Below, piece after piece: positions 23,700 to 33,097 of a stretch of 64,000 nucleotides of DNA. Every line of letters begins with the position of its first letter. The first letter of the stretch is position 1. This stretch comes from RUG369 sp050949645 (GTDB taxonomy: Bacteria > Planctomycetota > Planctomycetia > Pirellulales > Thermoguttaceae), in contig JBMNGC010000001.1 of the NCBI GenBank assembly GCA_050949645.1, forward strand, positions 2,728,001 through 2,792,000, given 5' to 3'. The translations under genes were made by a program, and so were the position numbers. The notes beneath the pieces were generated by a model that ran no database searches, was not told where the DNA came from, and worked only from the letters and a program-made list of their open reading frames with translations.

Positions 23700-26579
23700 A
23701 TGAATAGACGCATTTTTCATTGCGTATTTTTGGGCGTTGCACTGGGGCTGTTGGCGCTCGACAACCCCGCTAACGCATCGGTTTCCATCTGTCCTGCTTT
23801 AAAGTTGGACGCGTTGGAAAACAACGCCGCCGAGACGCGAGCTGAATTGTTCTCTAGCCTGACGCAACCCACCGAATTCGACGAAACGACGCTAATTCCG
23901 GTGCAGTTCGGACGACGCTCGGAGAATATGCCCGGTATCGTTCGTCCTCTTTGGAACCCCGCTGCGGCGAATCGTTATTCTCAGCAGGCCGCTCAACATC
24001 AATCTGGGGCGCCGAGAGTGCGAATACGTCCGAATCCCGCGCCGAATCCGCCCAATCCTCAATTGGAGGGACCGCCGGCCGACGCTCAAGACGAGACGAA
24101 CGGCAACGACGCAGAGCTCGAACTTCAGGAAGACCAGAGTCCCACCATGCCCGAGTTCGTGCCAGAGGAATCTGATCCGATCGAGGTCCCGACCGAAGGA
24201 CTGCCGGAGCAGGAGGAGGCGCCCGATACGTCCGACGTGCCCGTCCCTGGAACAGGCGCGCCTGAAGACGAGGCGCCCCTTGACCTTGGCAACGATAATG
24301 AAGATGCGCCCGACTCGGCCGTCAAAATTCCCGAGGCGGCTAGCGCCGACGTCGATCTTGAAGAAGAACCCGTGGAAGAAACGCCCGAACCCGCCGCGCC
24401 TCCAGTAACGAAATCATGGCGATATCACGGCGCTGAAAAAGCGGTCGAGGAGATGACGAACGACCTGCTGGATAATCTCCGTAAAGCGGGCGGCGCCAAC
24501 CTCTACGAGCGGTGGCGATCGTACAACGCGAGCATAAGTCGTCGTACGAATAGTCTTCAGACGGGTAACGAGCTCAATTCGCGGTGCCGTTTGAGCTGGT
24601 ACGAGCGTCTCTATGCCGACCCTCTTCGACGCGTCGGGGAAGCTGAAAAAGCGTCCCATCTCATGGCGCAATGCTTTATGGGTTCAAGCGAAGACGTCGT
24701 CGCCGGCGTTCGATACGCGCGGTTCCTGACGGACGTGCCGGTGCGCCAGAATCGCATCGCGCACAAGGGCGCGTCGAGCCCCGAGGAGGCGATCGAGATG
24801 CTCAAGGCGGCGCTCGTCGAAGCCGCGTCGCATCATGCGAAAGCGATCGCGCCGCTGAGTCGAAACGAACTCGCCGCCGTCATGAACGAAGCGCATACGA
24901 TTTTCTGCGAGCAGGTTCAGAGCGGTCACACGGTCGAGAAGCGCGGTCGCGCGATGTACCTCATCGACGTGATGGAGAAGATCAACAAGAGCGAGATGTA
25001 CGACGCGGGCGAGGCCGTCCTGAGTATCCTTCATCCCCAAACGCTCGATCAGCTCCGCAAGATCGACTTCGACTCGCTCCAAAAAGTCCGTATCAACGAC
25101 AATCAGGAGGTCGGGATCGTTACCTGCGAGGCGGGCGATATTCTCATCGGGGACAGGAATCGCACGATCTGGGAGTTGGACCGATATCCGAACACGTGTT
25201 GCGTTATCGACCTTGGCGGCGACGACGTCTATCACGAAGGTTCCTGCATTCTGAACCGTCCGCTCCTTGTGACGATCGATCTTGGCCAAGGTAACGACGA
25301 ATACTCGGGCAAGAACGTCGCGATTCAGGGCGGTTCGATCCTCGGAGTCTCGGTCTGGTACGACGACGGCGGAAACGACCGTTATACGGCGAAAGACGTC
25401 TGCCAGGGGAGCACGATCGGCGGGTTTGGCGTCCTCATCAACGAGGACGGCGACGACCATTACCTCGGATTCCTGCGCGAGCAGGGCGCCTCGATCTGCG
25501 GATTCGGCGTCCTCATTGACCGCGGCGGAAACGACGACTATCGCGGCGCGCTCTTTGCGCAAGGACTCGGAGGCCCGGGCGGCTTTGGCGCGCTCGTTGA
25601 CCGCGACGGCGACGACCATTATTACGTCGGAGGCTACTACTTCGACTCCTATCCGGAGCACCCGGGCTACGACGGCTGGGGCCAAGGGGTCGGCGCGGGC
25701 ATTCGACGCGTTGCGTGCGGTGGCGTCGGCATGTTGCTCGACGGCGGCGGCGACGACGCCTATGAATTCGACTACTTCGGACACGGCGGCGGATACTGGA
25801 TGGGGATCGGCATAGCGCGCGATTTTGCCGGAAACGACGTCCGCTATGGCGCGACCTCGACGATGTACGACGGCTCGCCGCGTCGCGAGCGACGCTGGCA
25901 ACGTTTCGGGTGCGGCTTCGGGTGCCACTATGCGGTCGGTTACCTCTTCGACGATCATGGCGACGACGTTTACGGCGGCACCATCATGGGGTCCGGAATG
26001 GGCTGGGATCTTGGCGCGGGCTTTCTCGTCGAATTTGACGGGGACGACACGTTTGAAGCGAATGGCGGTCTCACTCAAGGCTGCGGCGCTGAGGGCAGCA
26101 TCGGCGCGATCATGAACTATCGCGGGAACGACGCGTATAACAGCTCGTACGTCGGATATTCCAACAACCAGCTGTCCTATCATTCTCCGTCGAATTGCGG
26201 CTCGAACTTCAGCTTCGTTATCGATCACGGCGGACGCGACGTCTACGGCGCCGACGACAGCTATCGTCGTACGATCAAGAACAATATGGTCACTCGGCGC
26301 GGCAATATCACGGGCATGATCGTCGACCGCCCCGCCCCGGACGAAGTCCACGATGACGACTCGGCGCAGTCTGGCGAACGCCCCGTCGTTGCGCAGGCGG
26401 GCTATGCGGTTAAGCCTACGTCAATCAAAACGATGGCGCCGCCTCCGCCCCTGCACGACACGACGCCTCACGCGACGAGCAGCGGACAAAACGCGTTCAA
26501 TCCGTCGGCGAACGACGGATGGCCTGAAAGCGGCGGTTTCCGCGGGTTCGGGCTCTTTGGAGGCGGACGATTCCTCTAG
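23700..26579 (+). CDS. Large secreted protein with acidic linker and 12-unit Gly/Asp solenoid repeat
   Basis: 959 residues from the ATG at 23700. A signal peptide (MNRRIFHCVFLG, cleavage near ANA/SV) is followed by a Pro/Glu/Asp-rich region (about 90-235), a helical domain (about 240-500), then twelve units of about 24-45 residues (about 503-860) each starting near D-x-G-G-[N/D]-D-x-Y and ending in a GxGxLI/V strand. A Pro-rich tail ends in a Gly/Phe-rich segment. The repeats resemble a calcium-binding solenoid in the spacing of Asp and Gly, but are not RTX nonapeptides. No known domain recognised; probably exported and cell-surface. The ribosome site is weak. It is monocistronic. Confidence 0.85.
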   Translation: MNRRIFHCVFLGVALGLLALDNPANASVSICPALKLDALENNAAETRAELFSSLTQPTEFDETTLIPVQFGRRSENMPGIVRPLWNPAAANRYSQQAAQHQSGAPRVRIRPNPAPNPPNPQLEGPPADAQDETNGNDAELELQEDQSPTMPEFVPEESDPIEVPTEGLPEQEEAPDTSDVPVPGTGAPEDEAPLDLGNDNEDAPDSAVKIPEAASADVDLEEEPVEETPEPAAPPVTKSWRYHGAEKAVEEMTNDLLDNLRKAGGANLYERWRSYNASISRRTNSLQTGNELNSRCRLSWYERLYADPLRRVGEAEKASHLMAQCFMGSSEDVVAGVRYARFLTDVPVRQNRIAHKGASSPEEAIEMLKAALVEAASHHAKAIAPLSRNELAAVMNEAHTIFCEQVQSGHTVEKRGRAMYLIDVMEKINKSEMYDAGEAVLSILHPQTLDQLRKIDFDSLQKVRINDNQEVGIVTCEAGDILIGDRNRTIWELDRYPNTCCVIDLGGDDVYHEGSCILNRPLLVTIDLGQGNDEYSGKNVAIQGGSILGVSVWYDDGGNDRYTAKDVCQGSTIGGFGVLINEDGDDHYLGFLREQGASICGFGVLIDRGGNDDYRGALFAQGLGGPGGFGALVDRDGDDHYYVGGYYFDSYPEHPGYDGWGQGVGAGIRRVACGGVGMLLDGGGDDAYEFDYFGHGGGYWMGIGIARDFAGNDVRYGATSTMYDGSPRRERRWQRFGCGFGCHYAVGYLFDDHGDDVYGGTIMGSGMGWDLGAGFLVEFDGDDTFEANGGLTQGCGAEGSIGAIMNYRGNDAYNSSYVGYSNNQLSYHSPSNCGSNFSFVIDHGGRDVYGADDSYRRTIKNNMVTRRGNITGMIVDRPAPDEVHDDDSAQSGERPVVAQAGYAVKPTSIKTMAPPPPLHDTTPHATSSGQNAFNPSANDGWPESGGFRGFGLFGGGRFL
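25207..26283 (+). repeat. Twelve-unit protein repeat inside the solenoid gene
   Basis: Units begin at DLGGDDVY, DLGQGNDEY, DDGGNDRY, NEDGDDHY, DRGGNDDY, DRDGDDHY, DGGGDDAY, DFAGNDVRY, DDHGDDVY, EFDGDDTF, NYRGNDAY and DHGGRDVY. Two units (the sixth and the eighth) carry longer loops of up to about 20 extra residues. DNA identity between units is low, so the array is old rather than a recent expansion. Confidence 0.85.
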
Positions 26580-26609
26580 ACTTTCGTTCCAGATCGAGTC
26601 AGGCACACG

Positions 26610-26643
26610 ACGCGGCGTTCTCACTTTGTGGGGAACGCCGCGT
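26610..26643 (+). terminator. Hairpin after the solenoid gene
   Basis: 11-bp perfect stem (26610-26620 with 26633-26643), 12-nt loop, followed by TTGCTTCTT, a poor T-run. Confidence 0.6.
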
Positions 26644-26694
26644 TTGCTTCTTAATGGCGTCGATTTCCCTTAACCTTCTACGGGCGCCGCCCCT

Positions 26695-26722
26695 TTGAAG
26701 ATAATGACGCCGACTATATAAT
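26695..26722 (+). promoter_or_regulatory. Promoter of proS
   Basis: TTGAAG, 16-bp spacer, TATAAT; transcript start near 26729, about 77 nt before the ATG. Confidence 0.7.
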
Positions 26723-26805
26723 GGAGCCGGTATTTTAGCGGCGTCGGCGACGCGAGTCGGTCCGACGCGCACGCTTAGCTATTGATTCAGAAGAGAGAGT
26801 TCGTA

Positions 26806-28572
26806 ATGAAGTGGTCCAAGACGCTGATTCCGACGATGAAAGAAGCTCCGGCAGGGGCAGAAATTCCAAGCCATATCTTCATGCTCCGCGCGGGTATGAT
26901 TTCCCAGGTCATGGCGGGCGCTTACGCGTACCTTCCGCTCGGTTGGCGTTCCCTTCATAAGGCGATCAAGATTGTTCGGGAAGAGATGAACCGGACGGGC
27001 GCGGTCGAGGTCTTTATGAGCGCGCTCGCGCCGCAGTCTCTTTACGAGCAGACGGACCGCGTCGAGGCGTTTGGCAACGTCCTCGTGAAAACGACGCTCG
27101 TACGCGGCGGCGCCAAAACGCCCGTCGTCTTTTGCCCGACGCACGAAGAAGAAGCGACGAATATTGTTGCGCAGTATATTTCGAGCTATCGTCAGCTGCC
27201 GATCACGCTCTACCAGATTCAGACGAAATTCCGCAACGAAGAACGTCCGAGATTCGGTCTCCTACGTACGAGCGAATTCTTGATGAAGGACGCGTACAGC
27301 TTCGATACGAGTCTTGAATCTTTGAACGAGTCGTACCAGAAGATGTACGACGCGTATTGCCGTATTTTCACGCGGTGCGGTCTCCAGTATCTGCCCGTCG
27401 AGGCGGAGACGGGACCGATTGGCGGCGACGCTTCGCACGAATTCATGATCCCTTCCGCCAACGGCGAAAACGACGTTGTCCATTGCCCCAAGTGTCATTA
27501 TGCAGCGAACGTTGAAAAGGCGGAAATTGGCGAACAAGAATACGTCAAACCGAAGGTCGCGCTTAAGGACGTCGAGGAAATAGCGACGCCGGGCGCCCAT
27601 ACGGTGGAACAGGTCTGCCGCTTCCTTAAGGTGAAGCCCGAGGAGATCGTCAAAACGTTGATCTACAACGTTGACGACGCGCCCGTCGCGGTGCTCGTCC
27701 GAGGCGACTGCGATGCGAATGAGAATAAGATTCGACGAATTCTCGAAGCGGAGAAAGTCGAGCTCGCGGACGACAAGACGATCGAACGCGTGACCGGCGC
27801 GCCCGTGGGATTTGCGGGGCCCGTCGGACTGAAGGAAAAGGTCCGGATTGTCGTTGACCCGATGATCATGGGGATGGCCAATTTCGTCGTCGGCGCGAAC
27901 AAAGCGGAAGCGCACCTCGTTAATGTGAACCTCGATCGCGACTTTACCGTCGATCTATGCGGCGACGTTCGCGACGCGCGCGTCGGCGACCCATGTCCGC
28001 GCTGCGGCAACCCCGTCGCGATGGAGAATGCGATCGAGGTCGGGCACGTCTTCAAGCTTGGAACGAAGTACTCGGAAGCGCTTGGCGCGAAATATCTTGA
28101 CGAAAACGGCGTGCAGCAACTGATGATCATGGGCTGCTACGGGATCGGCGTGAGCCGCATTCTCGCGGGCCTTGCGGAAACGAGCCACGACGACTCCGGT
28201 ATTATCTGGTCCGTGCCGCTCGCTCCGTACGAAGTGTGCGTCAGTCCAGTTAAAGCGAAGGACAAAGAGGCGCTCGCCGCGGCGGAAAAAATTGCCGAAG
28301 GTCTGAAAGCGGCGGGCTGCGACGTCATCCTGGACGATCGCGACGAACGCCCCGGCGTGAAATTTAAGGACGCCGACCTCATTGGGTTCCCCGTTCGCGT
28401 GACGATCGGTAAGGCGCTCGCAGAAGGCAAGGTTGAGGTCAAATGGCGTTGGGAAGCCGACGCGTCGCTCGTCTCCGTCGGCGAAGTCGTCGAGACGCTC
28501 GCCGCGCAGCTCAAAGAAGAGCGCGAGACGAACGCGCGATTCCTCGCCTCGAAACAAGTTGACAAGAAATGA
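26806..28572 (+). CDS. proS: Prolyl-tRNA synthetase, bacterial type with editing domain
   Basis: 588 residues. Charges tRNA-Pro. Order of parts: class II core start (MKWSKTLIPTMKEAP, LRAGMISQVMAGAYAYLPLGWR), motif 2 region (FCPTHEEEATNIV, FRNEERPRFGLLRTSEFLMKDAYSF), inserted YbaK-like editing domain (about 225-395), motif 3 (GCYGIGVSRILAGLAE) and a C-terminal anticodon-binding domain. This is the ProS1 layout rather than the eukaryote/archaea-like one. The ATG at 26806 follows GAGAG; the upstream TTG adds eight residues. alaS starts 101 nt downstream on the same strand. Confidence 0.97.
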   Translation: MKWSKTLIPTMKEAPAGAEIPSHIFMLRAGMISQVMAGAYAYLPLGWRSLHKAIKIVREEMNRTGAVEVFMSALAPQSLYEQTDRVEAFGNVLVKTTLVRGGAKTPVVFCPTHEEEATNIVAQYISSYRQLPITLYQIQTKFRNEERPRFGLLRTSEFLMKDAYSFDTSLESLNESYQKMYDAYCRIFTRCGLQYLPVEAETGPIGGDASHEFMIPSANGENDVVHCPKCHYAANVEKAEIGEQEYVKPKVALKDVEEIATPGAHTVEQVCRFLKVKPEEIVKTLIYNVDDAPVAVLVRGDCDANENKIRRILEAEKVELADDKTIERVTGAPVGFAGPVGLKEKVRIVVDPMIMGMANFVVGANKAEAHLVNVNLDRDFTVDLCGDVRDARVGDPCPRCGNPVAMENAIEVGHVFKLGTKYSEALGAKYLDENGVQQLMIMGCYGIGVSRILAGLAETSHDDSGIIWSVPLAPYEVCVSPVKAKDKEALAAAEKIAEGLKAAGCDVILDDRDERPGVKFKDADLIGFPVRVTIGKALAEGKVEVKWRWEADASLVSVGEVVETLAAQLKEERETNARFLASKQVDKK

Positions 28573-28673
28573 GTCCGCAGGGCGGTTACGATCAAGCCTG
28601 ATTGAAAAAGGCGACGGAACACTTTAAAGGCGTATTTTCGCCGGTCTTTTATATAAACTTTGAGTCGGAAAAA

Positions 28674-31295
28674 ATGCTGACGACAAACGAAATTCGCGAA
28701 ATGTATCTGACGTTCTTTGAATCGAAGGGCTGCGTGCGCCGTCCAAGCGACGTGCTCGTCCCGCGATGGGACCCCTCGGTTCTCTTTACGCCTGCGGGCA
28801 TGAACCAGTTCAAGGACCACTTCCTTGGTCGTTGTAAACTTGAGTTTACCCGCGCTACGACGTGCCAGAAATGTCTCCGTACCGGCGACGTCGACAACGT
28901 CGGACGCACCGCGTTTCATCACACCTTCTTTGAAATGCTCGGCAACTTCAGCTTCGGAGACTATTTCAAGCGCGAAGCGATTCACTGGGCCTGGGAATTC
29001 CTGACGAGCAAAGAGTGGCTAGCGATCGACCCCGCCAAGCTTTCGGCAACCGTCTATAAGGACGACGAAGAGTCCGCGAGAATCTGGCTCGACGAAATCA
29101 AACTCCCGAAGGAAAAACTTCAGTATCTCGACGAAGACGAAAACTTCTGGCCCGCGTCCGCGCCGAGCAAGGGCCCAGACGGCGTCTGCGGACCCTGTAC
29201 TGAGATCTATCATACGACTCCGCAGGGAGAGGTCGAAATCTGGAACCTCGTCTTTACGCAATATAACCGCGTTGGCAACCCGCCGGACAACCTCCGTCCG
29301 CTCCCGAGCAAGAACATCGACACGGGCATGGGCCTTGAGCGCGTGACGTCGGTCCTTCAGGGGGTTGAGACGAACTTCCACATCGATTCGCTTCGTCCCC
29401 TCGTCGACGCGGCGGCGGAAATCTGTCGTCAGAAATACGACGCGGTCGACCTGACCAATGAAAATGGTCGACGTCTGCGACGCATTGCGGACCACATCCG
29501 CGCGTGCGTCTTCGCGATTCACGAAAACGTCTATCCCGGTCCGAAGGAAGAGAAATACGTCATTCGTCGACTGCTGCGCCGAGCGGTCCTCGACGGCGTC
29601 CAGATGGGGATGAAGGAACCCTTCCTTGGTCAGCTCGTTCCGATCGTCGCCGACCTCATGAAGGTTCCTTATCCGGAACTCGGCGAGACGGTCGAACGCG
29701 TCCAGGAAGTGATTACGTCGGAAGAAAGTCGCTTCATGAGCGGCGTCGAAGACGGTCTGCGACGCATCGATTCCGTGTTTGACGCGATGGAAGCGGAGAA
29801 ACGCGTTATCGTCAAGGGCGCCGAAGCGTTTGAGATGTACCAGACCTTCGGATTCCCGCCGGAGCTCTTCGAAACGATCGCGGGCGAACGCAAATACGGG
29901 TTCGACTGGGAAGGCTTCGAGAAGGAGATGGAACATCACGGCGAGCTCTCCGGATCCGCTGAAAAGAACCTCCTCTTCAAACGCGACCCGCTCGAAGGGA
30001 TCAAGAAGGCGAACAGGCCTCCCGAATTCCTCGGCTATAAGACGCTCGAGGTCGCCGACGCGCAAATCGTCGCGATTCTCGAGGACGATCACCTCGTAAA
30101 AAGCGCGTCGGGAGAAGGCAAGAAGCTTCGCGTCGTGATCAACAAGACTCCCTTCTACGGCGAGAAGGGCGGTCAGGTCGGCGATACGGGCGAGATTATC
30201 GACGGCGACGCGAGGTTTGTCGTAGAAACGACGCAATACGACGGCGAATTCATCGTGCATGAGGGTACGCTTGAAAGCGGGTCGATTAAGGTCGACGACA
30301 CGGTCGTTGCGAAAGTTGACGCGAAACGTCGCGCGGCGATCGCACGCGCGCATACCGCGACGCACCTGATCCACGCCGCGCTGCGAGCGCGACTCGGCAG
30401 TCACGCGGAACAGCAGGGTTCGAGAGTCGACGCCGACGTCCTGCGCTTCGACTTCACGCATCACCACGGCCTTGACCGCGAGACGCTTGTCGCGGTCGAG
30501 AGGGACGTTAACGAGATGATTCTCGAAGGGTATCCCGTGGCGGTCGAAGAGACCTCGCTCGAGAATGCGCGCAAACTCGGCGCGATGATGCTCTTTGGCG
30601 AGAAGTATCCTGATTTCGTCCGGATCGTCAGGATGGGACCGTCCCTTGAATTCTGCGGCGGCACGCACCTCCAGAACGTTTCGCAGGTCGGATTCTGCAA
30701 GATCGTTTCTGAAGAGAGCGTGAGCGCGGGCTCGCGACGCATCACGGCGTACACGGGCATGGAGGCGGTCAAGAGAGTTCAAGAATTGGACGCGATCGAG
30801 GCGCAGCTTGCGAGCGATCTGCGCGTGTCGGGTCAGGATATCGTCACGCGCGTCGAAAGTCTGTCGGCGCAGGTCAAAAAGCTCCGCAAAGAGCTCGACG
30901 CCGCGACGAAGAAAGACGTCGTTCCCGTCGACGAACTCCTCAAAAATGCGGAAAAGATCTCGGGCGTCGACTTCGTAACGCTGTCGATTGAAGACGCGGA
31001 TCTCGCCGCGTTGCGAGACGCGGCGGACCAGATTCGCCGCAAATCGGAGAACGCCGCGATTATTTTCGCGAATATCGATACCAAGGGAGGGAAGGTTGCT
31101 CTCATCGTCGCGATGACGCGTAACCTTGTCGCGCGCAAACTCAGCGCGGTCGACCTGGTCAAGGCGATTGCGCCCCAGATTCAAGGGGGCGGAGGCGGTC
31201 GTCCCGACATGTCGCAGGCGGGCGGTAAGAAGCCCGAGGGCGTCCCCGCGGCGTTCGAAGCGGCGAAAAAGTATCTCGCTGAGAAACTCGCGTGA
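28674..31295 (+). CDS. alaS: Alanyl-tRNA synthetase
   Basis: 873 residues, the normal size. N-terminal class II catalytic core (LTTNEIREMYLTFFESKG, VLFTPAGMNQFKDHFLG, FHHTFFEMLGNFSFGDYFK, NTGMGLERV), a tRNA-recognition helical part, the editing domain with the zinc-type HTATHLIH and EFCGGTHLQ motifs, a coiled coil and a C-terminal DHHA1-type domain ending with a Gly-rich stretch. The ATG at 28674 begins the conserved N-terminus; the extension from a TTG at 28602 is not conserved in the family. Likely its own unit or co-transcribed with proS; ends at the bidirectional terminator. Confidence 0.98.
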   Translation: MLTTNEIREMYLTFFESKGCVRRPSDVLVPRWDPSVLFTPAGMNQFKDHFLGRCKLEFTRATTCQKCLRTGDVDNVGRTAFHHTFFEMLGNFSFGDYFKREAIHWAWEFLTSKEWLAIDPAKLSATVYKDDEESARIWLDEIKLPKEKLQYLDEDENFWPASAPSKGPDGVCGPCTEIYHTTPQGEVEIWNLVFTQYNRVGNPPDNLRPLPSKNIDTGMGLERVTSVLQGVETNFHIDSLRPLVDAAAEICRQKYDAVDLTNENGRRLRRIADHIRACVFAIHENVYPGPKEEKYVIRRLLRRAVLDGVQMGMKEPFLGQLVPIVADLMKVPYPELGETVERVQEVITSEESRFMSGVEDGLRRIDSVFDAMEAEKRVIVKGAEAFEMYQTFGFPPELFETIAGERKYGFDWEGFEKEMEHHGELSGSAEKNLLFKRDPLEGIKKANRPPEFLGYKTLEVADAQIVAILEDDHLVKSASGEGKKLRVVINKTPFYGEKGGQVGDTGEIIDGDARFVVETTQYDGEFIVHEGTLESGSIKVDDTVVAKVDAKRRAAIARAHTATHLIHAALRARLGSHAEQQGSRVDADVLRFDFTHHHGLDRETLVAVERDVNEMILEGYPVAVEETSLENARKLGAMMLFGEKYPDFVRIVRMGPSLEFCGGTHLQNVSQVGFCKIVSEESVSAGSRRITAYTGMEAVKRVQELDAIEAQLASDLRVSGQDIVTRVESLSAQVKKLRKELDAATKKDVVPVDELLKNAEKISGVDFVTLSIEDADLAALRDAADQIRRKSENAAIIFANIDTKGGKVALIVAMTRNLVARKLSAVDLVKAIAPQIQGGGGGRPDMSQAGGKKPEGVPAAFEAAKKYLAEKLA

Positions 31296-31348
31296 TATAC
31301 TGAGATTGGCTGCGACGGAGTCGCGAGCGCTCGTCAACGGTTCTTAAT

Positions 31349-31392
31349 AAAAAAGGACGGCGATCGTCAACGATCGCCGTCCTTCTTTTTTT
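31349..31392. terminator. Bidirectional terminator between alaS and the SUMF1 gene
   Basis: 12-bp perfect stem (31355-31366 with 31371-31382), TCAA loop, T-rich 3' flank on plus (TTCTTTTTTT) and six T on minus. Serves two convergent transcripts. Confidence 0.95.
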
Positions 31393-31424
31393 GACGCGCC
31401 GCGGCGCTCCGGAGGCCGCAAGCG

Positions 31425-33029
31425 TTACTGAACGACGACTCGGAAGCCGGTGAAGCAGGTCGCTTCGACGTCGAGAATCGTAACATGAATGAACGGCTGC
31501 GCTTTCGTCGTGTTTCGGAACGGATTTCCCTGGAGCTGGGCGCCGAGATTTCCCTGGAGACTGCCGGCGCCCATCGTGGAGAGGTCGCCGTAACTCGAAC
31601 CGTAGCTGTCCCCGTAACCGGAACCGTAGCTGTCGCCGTAGCCCCCGTAGCCGTCGCCATATGGGTCCTGTGGGACGGGCTCTGAGAATATGGGCGCGAT
31701 TCGGCTTTCATGATAGTCGTTGATCGCGCGTTCAATAGGCGAGTCCCATCCGAAGGCGCCCGACGAGATCCAGCAAATCGGGTTGAAGCCGGGGAGATGG
31801 AACCAGCTTCCACCAAGGCTCTCGACGACGTTAGGATCGTCGATCGTTATTTCGCCGACGTTGCCGACCATATCGTAAAGGCCGTTTCTATTCGGTTTAA
31901 AGGAACCGACCGGGACGGTAAAACGGAAGGAATCGCGATAGACGAAATGGATACGGTCCATGAGATAGGCGTGAGCCGGGCATATGACGGGATAATTGGC
32001 GTCGGGAAGGTTGCCGCGTTCCCACGTTTCCGAACTCCCGAACGCCCAAAGTTGGAAGATAGAACGGAAATCGAGCGAGCCCGATTCAGGCTGCGAGGCA
32101 AGATACCACTGCGCGGTCGTCGGCAACGAGACGCGTTTCTTCGTAGCGACCATCTTGCTGGAAAGCCAGCTGCAGAAGGACATAGCGTCGTTTCGTGTGA
32201 CGAGCGTGACGGGATGTTTCTTCGTTTGGGGGAAGCCGGGGTTTTTCCAGGTATACTCGTCGCCGCGCTTGAGGCCACGCTGTTGCGGCGGGGTGGCGGC
32301 ATATCCTATTCTTGCGCTGAACTCCGCGGTTTTCGTATCGCGAGGCGCGGTTTTCCCGGCTTGAGCGGCGTCGTACGCCGCGTAAGGGTCGGAGGACTTC
32401 ACGGACGACGCGCCGGAATCTTCAGGGTCGGGCATAGAGAGGGTTTCGGCGCCGCCGGGCTTGTACCCGGTCTCGGTGACGAACTGGTTGAACATTTCAA
32501 GCGTCACCTCTGTTTCCAGCATCCAGAAACCGTTGTTCACGCGCATTTGGGCGCCCCTTGGACGCGTGGACTCCAACTGGGCCGCGGCGACAGATCGAGG
32601 CAAATTGGGGTCGAATACCGACTCTGGAATCGTCGCGTTGCCCGGCGGAATCCATCGAAACGCATACTCTATTCCGTCGACGTTCACGACGCGGCGCGCG
32701 CCGGGATTCCTCGTGCGGTCAAGGATCCATTCAAAGTAGTCCTTGACGCCGGGGTCGTCGTTGTACGCCGATTTCGCGAGCGTGAGATATTCAAGCGCGT
32801 TAGGGGATAGCTGGTCGAGCGCGCAGGAGTAGGTTCGTCCCTTCGAATCGACGATATAGACGGCGTCGGCGTCGGGCGCGAAGGAACGTTCGGGGTCGAG
32901 CGTCCCGTCGATGGAGTGTTCGCCGTTCGTATCGAGCCATATGCGCGAATCGAACTCAACTGAGTTTGCGGTCCCCGTGACGAAAAGCGTCGCGGCGGCA
33001 AGCGCTGCGGTAATGAAAAACGTTTTCAT
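31425..33029 (-). CDS. Secreted SHD1 plus SUMF1 (formylglycine-generating-enzyme-like) protein
   Basis: 534 residues. Signal peptide (MKTFFITAALAAATLF, cleavage near ANS), an SHD1-type domain (about 26-85, with RIWLDTNGEHSIDG and DSKGRTYSCALDQLSP), then a SUMF1/FGE-fold domain (about 120-534, with FWMLETEVTLEMFNQFV, PVTLVTRNDAMSFCSWLS, LPTTAQWYLAS, GLYDMVGNVGEI, ESLGGSWF and final FTGFRVVVQ). A Gly/Tyr/Ser-rich stretch (about 452-485) is inserted before the last strands. The FGE catalytic Cys pair is not seen, so it is probably a non-catalytic fold member, as many planctomycete ones are. Last gene of the minus-strand galK-like/nucleotidyltransferase/HzsA-like unit (68-nt gap). Confidence 0.87.
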   Translation of the reverse strand: MKTFFITAALAAATLFVTGTANSVEFDSRIWLDTNGEHSIDGTLDPERSFAPDADAVYIVDSKGRTYSCALDQLSPNALEYLTLAKSAYNDDPGVKDYFEWILDRTRNPGARRVVNVDGIEYAFRWIPPGNATIPESVFDPNLPRSVAAAQLESTRPRGAQMRVNNGFWMLETEVTLEMFNQFVTETGYKPGGAETLSMPDPEDSGASSVKSSDPYAAYDAAQAGKTAPRDTKTAEFSARIGYAATPPQQRGLKRGDEYTWKNPGFPQTKKHPVTLVTRNDAMSFCSWLSSKMVATKKRVSLPTTAQWYLASQPESGSLDFRSIFQLWAFGSSETWERGNLPDANYPVICPAHAYLMDRIHFVYRDSFRFTVPVGSFKPNRNGLYDMVGNVGEITIDDPNVVESLGGSWFHLPGFNPICWISSGAFGWDSPIERAINDYHESRIAPIFSEPVPQDPYGDGYGGYGDSYGSGYGDSYGSSYGDLSTMGAGSLQGNLGAQLQGNPFRNTTKAQPFIHVTILDVEATCFTGFRVVVQ

Positions 33030-33097
33030 GGTCAGACCCTTATGTTGTCGCCTCGAAAAAGGCGTTGAGGTTTGCGGTGAGTGGGAACGCCAGGCGG

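Noticed and set aside
25207..26283. RTX (haemolysin-type) calcium-binding repeats
   Set aside because: Units are 24-45 residues, not nonapeptides, and lack the GGxGxDxUx series; only Asp/Gly richness is shared.
24684..26351. Open frame of 555 codons opposite the solenoid gene
   Set aside because: Antisense shadow caused by the strong NNC/NNG codon bias; no ribosome site, composition not protein-like, while the plus frame has signal peptide and repeats.
29019..31337. Open frame of 772 codons opposite alaS
   Set aside because: Lies wholly on the reverse of a fully conserved alaS; Arg/Asp-rich shadow translation.
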